Shown here: positions 60,005 to 64,000 of the stretch, one piece after another
Layout of the letters: every line of letters starts with the position of its first letter
Numbering within the stretch: the stretch's first letter is position 1
From: Kineosporia aurantiaca JCM 3230
GTDB taxonomy: Bacteria; Actinomycetota; Actinomycetes; Actinomycetales; Kineosporiaceae
Reading direction: 5' to 3'
NCBI GenBank assembly: GCA_000719025.1
Contig: JODP01000002.1
Location: 248,001-312,000, forward strand
Length of the DNA stretch: 64,000 nucleotides
Translations under genes and position numbers: made by a program
The notes under the pieces: generated by a model
Told to the model about the DNA's origin: nothing
Seen by the model: only the letters and a program-made list of their open reading frames with translations
Databases searched by the model: none

Positions 60005-61039
60005 TCAGCTTGAGAGGTGGGCCAGGCCGTCCTCGGCGAGGGGCTGGGCGAAGTCGCCGATCGTCTCGAACCCGGAGCCGACGGTGTCTCCGGAGCGGTA
60101 CCGGAAGTACACGCCCTCGAGGATGACGGCCAGCTTGTAGGCCGCAAAGGCGCGGTACCACGGTAGATTGGGGACGCTGGTCCCGAGCGTTGTGCAGTAC
60201 GTCTCCAGCAGTTCCGCGAACGACGGGTAACCCACCCGGGGGTCGACGGCGCTGAAGTCCGGGTCCGGGCTCATCGTGTGGATCTCCCAGTACAGCCCGA
60301 GCAGGCCGACGTCGACGGCGGTGTCGCCGAGCGAGGACAGTTCCCAGTCCAGGATGGCGCTGATCGGCTGATCCGGAAGATTGACCAGGGCGTTGTCGAG
60401 CCGGAAGTCTCCGTGCACGAGCCCGTTGCGAAGGGTTTCGGGCACGTTCTCGCGCAGCCGCTCCTGCAGTCGGTCGAGCAGCGGGAGCTCGCGTGAACGC
60501 GATCCGTCGTACTGGGTCTGCCAGCGGCGAAGCTGCCGGGCCAGGTACCCGTCGGCGCGGCCGAAGTCGCCCAGGCCGACGGCGGCCGGGTCCAGACGGT
60601 GCAGTTCGGCCAGCAGGCGGGCCAGTTCCAGGCTGACTTCGCGCAGTTCGGCCGGGGTGTGGGCGGCGTTCTGCCGGCGGTGGGCCAGGGCGTGGCCGGG
60701 CATCCTGGTCATCAGGAAGAACGGGGAGCCGGTGCCGGTGGCGACGTCGGTGCTCTCGTTCAGTGCCAGGGCCCGGGGCACCGGGATGGCGGTACCGGCC
60801 AACGCACTGATCACCCGGTGCTCGCGGGCCATGTCGTGCGCGGTGGCCTGGACGTGGCCCAGCGGCGGGCGGCGCAGCACCATCGGCAGGGCCCCGCCGG
60901 AGATGGCATAGGTGACGTTCGAGCGGCCACCGGTCAGCAAAGTGGCGGTCAGCGGCCCGGATCCGGTCAGCTCGGGGTGGTGCCGGCCGAGCCAGGCCCC
61001 GAACCGGGACAGGTCCAGGCCGGGTGTACCTGTTGTCAT
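60005..61039 (-). CDS. ACAD10/11-type phosphotransferase
   Basis: A 344-residue kinase-fold protein of the APH family: LTGGRSNVTYAI nucleotide loop, LVHGDFRLDNALV catalytic loop and AILDWELSSLGDTAVDVG metal-binding segment. In animals the homologous domain of ACAD10/11 phosphorylates 4-hydroxyacyl-CoA so the dehydrogenase domain can remove the phosphate; here the next gene is the matching dehydrogenase. ATG 61039 is preceded by the third TetR operator copy. Confidence 0.9.
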   Translation of the reverse strand: MTTGTPGLDLSRFGAWLGRHHPELTGSGPLTATLLTGGRSNVTYAISGGALPMVLRRPPLGHVQATAHDMAREHRVISALAGTAIPVPRALALNESTDVATGTGSPFFLMTRMPGHALAHRRQNAAHTPAELREVSLELARLLAELHRLDPAAVGLGDFGRADGYLARQLRRWQTQYDGSRSRELPLLDRLQERLRENVPETLRNGLVHGDFRLDNALVNLPDQPISAILDWELSSLGDTAVDVGLLGLYWEIHTMSPDPDFSAVDPRVGYPSFAELLETYCTTLGTSVPNLPWYRAFAAYKLAVILEGVYFRYRSGDTVGSGFETIGDFAQPLAEDGLAHLSS

Positions 61040-61068
61040 CCGTGCTCCTCTTCCGTCCTCCCCGGAGC

Positions 61069-61086
61069 ATACCGCCCGGTCGGTCT
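61069..61086. promoter_or_regulatory. TetR operator copy 3, ATACCGCCCGGTCGGTCT
   Basis: Matches the sites at 49935 and 52357 in 16 of 18 bases and lies 30 bases before the phosphotransferase start. It puts the phosphotransferase, dehydrogenase and ligase genes under the same TetR protein and implies a promoter here separate from the thioesterase transcript. Confidence 0.75.
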
Positions 61087-61105
61087 GTTCGGGAGGCGCA
61101 GTTCT

Positions 61106-61507
61106 TCAGCCGGTCAGTTCCGCCTCGACGGCCTGCCGCAACCACGGTGGGACGGGCACCGGGCGCCGGGTCGCCGCGTCCACCAGCACATGCACGAAAC
61201 GCCCGGTGGCCAGCAGGAGACCGGTGTCCTCCCGCTGGATCGTCAGTTCCCAGGTGATGCTGGTGGTCCCGATCCGGGCGGCCCGGAGGCCGACCCGCAT
61301 CGCGTCCGGGAACGCGATGGGCGCGAGGTAGTCGCAGGAGGAGGAGCGGCAGACCGCGATCTCGGCGCCGCCCACCGGAACCAGGCCGGCGCCGATCAGC
61401 CAGGTGTTGATCGTGGTGTCCATCGCCTCGTAGTAGACGGCGTTGTTCACGTGGCCGTACTGGTCGTTGTCGTTCCAGCGGGTGGGGAACGGCGCGGAGT
61501 GGGTCAT
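61106..61507 (-). CDS. Acyl-CoA thioesterase (4HBT hotdog fold)
   Basis: A 133-residue single hotdog domain: RWNDNDQYGHVNNAVYYEAM carries the catalytic Asp and the HVNN motif. It hydrolyses an acyl- or aryl-CoA ester. Its ATG overlaps the QsdR-type regulator stop by four bases. Confidence 0.9.
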   Translation of the reverse strand: MTHSAPFPTRWNDNDQYGHVNNAVYYEAMDTTINTWLIGAGLVPVGGAEIAVCRSSSCDYLAPIAFPDAMRVGLRAARIGTTSITWELTIQREDTGLLLATGRFVHVLVDAATRRPVPVPPWLRQAVEAELTG

Positions 61508-62130
61508 GGCCGCAGCACCAGTTCGAAGGCCGCCCGGGCCCGTTCGGCGCTCGGCGCGTCCCCGGTGATCAGATCGGCGTAGGTGAACGACTCGGAGATC
61601 CGGACCAGCAGATAGGCCAGGTCCGGGGGCTGCTCACCCAGCTCGGCGTGCACCAGGTGCTCGACCACGGCCACGTAGCGGCGCTGGATCTCGCTCTCCT
61701 TGGTGGTCAGCAGGCGCAGCCCCCGGGCCGGCTCCCGGCTCAGGAAACTCCGGAAATATCCGGCTGTGATCAGGTTCTCGGCGAACAGGGTGAGCACCGA
61801 GACGACCCGGTCGGCGCCGCGCCGCCCGGCGCTGGCCCGGTCGGCCTGGGACAGCGTCGGCACCGCCAGCGACCAGAGCACCTCCGACAGCAGGCTGTCC
61901 CGGTTGCCGACCCAGCGGAACAGCGAGGTGCGGTCGATCCCCAGCTGGGTGGCCAGCCGGCCCATGTCGATCCGCTGCCCCTCGATGAAGATCTCGCGGG
62001 CCGCCCGGAAGGCCGCCACCGTGTCCGGGTATTGGCCGCTCTCCAGGCGCTGGGAGAGCCAGGTCGGTGCGCTCGCCGTACCGACCAGCGCCAGTTCGGT
62101 GCCGTGGGCGACCGGCGGCAGAGTGGGCAT
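61504..62130 (-). CDS. QsdR-type TetR regulator
   Basis: A 208-residue regulator with helix-turn-helix DMGRLATQLGIDRTSLFRWV and the QsdR-like C-terminus (YLLVRISESFTYADLITG). It precedes the thioesterase in the same transcript and is divergent from the acyl-CoA dehydrogenase at 62222, with 91 bases and an imperfect inverted repeat between. Confidence 0.85.
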   Translation of the reverse strand: MPTLPPVAHGTELALVGTASAPTWLSQRLESGQYPDTVAAFRAAREIFIEGQRIDMGRLATQLGIDRTSLFRWVGNRDSLLSEVLWSLAVPTLSQADRASAGRRGADRVVSVLTLFAENLITAGYFRSFLSREPARGLRLLTTKESEIQRRYVAVVEHLVHAELGEQPPDLAYLLVRISESFTYADLITGDAPSAERARAAFELVLRP

Positions 62131-62160
62131 GGCGCGACTCTAGACACGCCGACGATCGCG

Positions 62161-62186
62161 GTGCAACATTCTGAAAAGTGATGCAC
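62161..62186. promoter_or_regulatory. Imperfect inverted repeat in the QsdR/dehydrogenase promoter
   Basis: GTGCA at 62161-62165 and TGCAC at 62182-62186 frame a 26-base imperfect dyad in which 9 of 13 pairs match. It sits midway between the divergent genes and is a candidate site for the QsdR-type protein. Confidence 0.5.
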
Positions 62187-62221
62187 GCTGAGGGCTCGGC
62201 CGATGACGATCGAGGAGAGCG

Positions 62222-63415
62222 ATGACGAGCACGCTTGCGCCCACCACCCGGCTGGACGCCGACTTCTACGGGTTCCAGGGCGATCTGAGCCCGGTCGAGC
62301 AGGAGATGGCGGTTCGCTTCCGGACCTTCCTGGAGACCGAGGTCCGCCCGATCGCGGACGACTACTGGGCCCGCGCCGAGTTCCCGCACCAGATCATCCG
62401 GCCGATCGCCGATCTCGGGCTGTTCGGCATGCAGATCCCGGAGACCGCCCGGTTCGCCAACAGCGCCGTGTTCCGCGGGTGGGCGGCCCTGGAGATCGGC
62501 CGGGTGGACGCGTCGACGGCCACCTTCGTCGGGGTCCAGAGCGGGCTTTCGATGAACTCGATCGCGCTCGGCGGCTCGCCCGAGCAGCGCGAGACCTGGT
62601 TGCCGCCGATGAGCCGCGGCGAACTGATCGGCGCCTTCGCCCTGACCGAGCCGCTCTCCGGATCCGACTCGGCCCGGGGCCTGCGCACCACCGCCGAACG
62701 CCAGGGCGACACCTGGGTGCTCAACGGGGCCAAGCGCTGGATCGGGAACGCGACCTTCGCCGACGTCGTCGTGGTCTGGGCCCGCGACGTGGCCGACGAG
62801 CAGGTCAAGGGCTTCCTGGTGCGCCGGGGCACCCCGGGCTTCACCCCGACGAAGATCGAGAACAAGCAGTCGCTGCGGATCGTCCAGAACGCCGACATCG
62901 TGCTCGACTCGGTGCGGGTGGACGAGGCCGACCGGCTGCCGGGGATCCGGAGGTTCGGCGATGTGGCGACCGTGCTGCGGCTGACCCGGGCCGGCGTCGC
63001 CTGGCAGGCCGTGGGCGTCTCGATCGGCGCCTACGAGGCCGCCGTCCGCTACACCGCCGAGCGCGAGCAGTTCGGCCGTCCGCTGGCCTCCTACCAGCTG
63101 GTCCAGGACCGCCTGGCGCTCTGTCTGGGCAACATCACCGCCTGCATCGCGCTGTGCGTGCAGGTGTCCCGGATGGAGGACGAGAACCGGCAGAGTCACG
63201 CGCACGCCGCCCTGGCCAAGAGCTTCGCGACCAGCCGGATGCGCGAGGTGGTGGCCTGGTGCCGGGAACTGCTGGGCGGCAACGGGATCACCCTCGAAGG
63301 CGGGGTGGCCCGGTACTTCGCCGACGCCGAGGCCCTGTACTCGCTCGAGGGCACCCGCGACATGAGCAACCTGATCGTCGGCCGGGAGATCACCGGCCTG
63401 TCCGCCTTCGCCTGA
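62222..63415 (+). CDS. Acyl-CoA dehydrogenase, glutaryl-CoA dehydrogenase-like
   Basis: A 397-residue flavoprotein: GAFALTEPLSGSDSARGLRT, GDTWVLNGAKRWIGNATFAD, REQFGRPLASYQLVQDRLA and LLGGNGITLEGGVARYFADA are the main motifs, and YSLEGTRDMSNLIVGREITG closes it. The wider GCDH group also decarboxylates dicarboxylic substrates; whether this one does is open. GAGGAG lies 6 bases before the ATG. Followed by a thiolase 24 bases on. Confidence 0.92.
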   Translation: MTSTLAPTTRLDADFYGFQGDLSPVEQEMAVRFRTFLETEVRPIADDYWARAEFPHQIIRPIADLGLFGMQIPETARFANSAVFRGWAALEIGRVDASTATFVGVQSGLSMNSIALGGSPEQRETWLPPMSRGELIGAFALTEPLSGSDSARGLRTTAERQGDTWVLNGAKRWIGNATFADVVVVWARDVADEQVKGFLVRRGTPGFTPTKIENKQSLRIVQNADIVLDSVRVDEADRLPGIRRFGDVATVLRLTRAGVAWQAVGVSIGAYEAAVRYTAEREQFGRPLASYQLVQDRLALCLGNITACIALCVQVSRMEDENRQSHAHAALAKSFATSRMREVVAWCRELLGGNGITLEGGVARYFADAEALYSLEGTRDMSNLIVGREITGLSAFA

Positions 63416-63439
63416 ACCCCGCCGAACTGGAGCTTCCCG

Positions 63440-64000
63440 ATGACTGAGGCCTACATCGTCGCCACCGCCCGCTCGCCCATCGGCCGGGCCTACAAGGGAT
63501 CGCTGCGCACCGTCCGCGCCGACGACCTCACCGCCGCCATGGTGCGGGCCGTGCTCGCCAAGCTGCCCGCGCTCGACCCCGGCCGGGTCGAGGACCTGAT
63601 GCTCGGCTGCGGCATGCCCGGCGGAGAGCAGGGAATGAACCTGGCCCGGGTGGTGGCCGTACTGTCCGGCCTGGACGACGTGCCCGGAACCACGGTGAAC
63701 CGTTACTGCGCCTCCAGTCTGCAGACCATCCGGATGGCCGCGCACGCCATCCGGGCCGGCGAGGGCGACGTCTTCATCGCGGCCGGGGTCGAGTCGGTGA
63801 GCCGGATGCAGCGCGGCAGCAGCGACTACATCCCGGGCGAGGACCTGACCAATCCGCTCTTCGCCGAGGCCACCGCCCGCAGCGCCGCCGCGGCCGAGGG
63901 CGGGAGCACCTGGCACGACCCGCGCGAGGACGGCCTGCTGCCGGACGTCTACATCGCCATGGGCCAGACCGCGGAGAACGTCGCCCAGCTGACCGGCACC
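63440..64000 (+). CDS. Thiolase (acetyl-CoA C-acyltransferase), 3' partial
   Basis: The first 187 residues of a thiolase; the window ends inside the gene. YIVATARSPIGRAYKGSLRT is the N-terminal signature and VNRYCASSLQTIRMAAHAI contains nucleophile Cys90. It cleaves a 3-oxoacyl-CoA to give acetyl- or propionyl-CoA, the last step of the beta-oxidation supported by the preceding dehydrogenase. Confidence 0.93.
   Translation, partial: MTEAYIVATARSPIGRAYKGSLRTVRADDLTAAMVRAVLAKLPALDPGRVEDLMLGCGMPGGEQGMNLARVVAVLSGLDDVPGTTVNRYCASSLQTIRMAAHAIRAGEGDVFIAAGVESVSRMQRGSSDYIPGEDLTNPLFAEATARSAAAAEGGSTWHDPREDGLLPDVYIAMGQTAENVAQLTGT

Noticed and set aside
61634..63916. A 760-codon minus-strand open frame over the dehydrogenase and thiolase genes
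   Set aside because: Low-complexity Gly/Ala/His composition, and it conflicts with strong acyl-CoA dehydrogenase and thiolase motifs on the plus strand.

Overview
High-GC DNA with GTG starts, dense ATGA/TGATG gene overlaps, lipobox lipoproteins, many TetR/LacI/IclR/MarR regulators and a very large BTAD/NB-ARC regulator: this is chromosomal DNA of a soil- or plant-associated actinomycete. A Kineosporia-like genus is possible, but that is only an impression. No phage, insertion sequence, CRISPR array, rRNA or tRNA gene was seen.

Layout. 1-4588: a sugar ABC importer lacking its ATPase gene, followed by a thiamine-diphosphate enzyme. 4577-10.5 kb: small regulator/enzyme pairs (AraC/quinone reductase, TetR/epoxide hydrolase, TetR/flavin-barrel protein) and a decayed comB-like gene. 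10.5-15.8 kb: a broken glycoside hydrolase remnant, a 998-residue membrane protein with a repetitive Pro/Ser/Thr linker and a toxin-like C-terminus coupled to a small immunity-like protein, then a divergent MerR/ferric-reductase pair. 15.8-26 kb: a plant cell-wall locus with GH127 and GH51 arabinofuranosidases, an arabino-oligosaccharide-type ABC importer, a LacI regulator with a perfect operator, and a secreted PL9-like pectate lyase. A GH43 enzyme (33-34.4 kb), a GH128 glucanase and a PfkB sugar kinase (38.9-40.8 kb) extend the theme. 26-38.9 kb: hydrolases, the BTAD regulator, MarR and two exporters, an MBL-fold gene with a 3' frameshift, and a three-gene translationally coupled cluster of two arrestin-like proteins and a P-loop ATPase. 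40.8-43.2 kb: two GNAT acetyltransferases and a lipoprotein.

43.2-49.8 kb is an aromatic ring-cleavage cluster: IclR regulator, quinone reductase-like protein, LigA- and LigB-like extradiol dioxygenase subunits, citryl-CoA-lyase-like protein and CaiB-type CoA-transferase, with a divergent amidohydrolase and TGTCCG palindromes between the divergent genes. 49.9-64 kb is a CoA-dependent acid-degradation regulon: TetR, reductase, SDR, a complete LivGFHMK importer, acyl-CoA ligase, two acyl-CoA dehydrogenases, an ACAD10/11-type phosphotransferase, thioesterase, a QsdR-type regulator and a thiolase cut by the window end. Two identical 18-bp palindromes and a third near-copy tie the TetR to three transcription units.

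Most notable: the 998-residue protein/partner pair, the arrestin/P-loop operon, the three-site TetR regulon, tandem operators covering two divergent start codons, and a nested palindromic repeat carrying a gene's stop codon.
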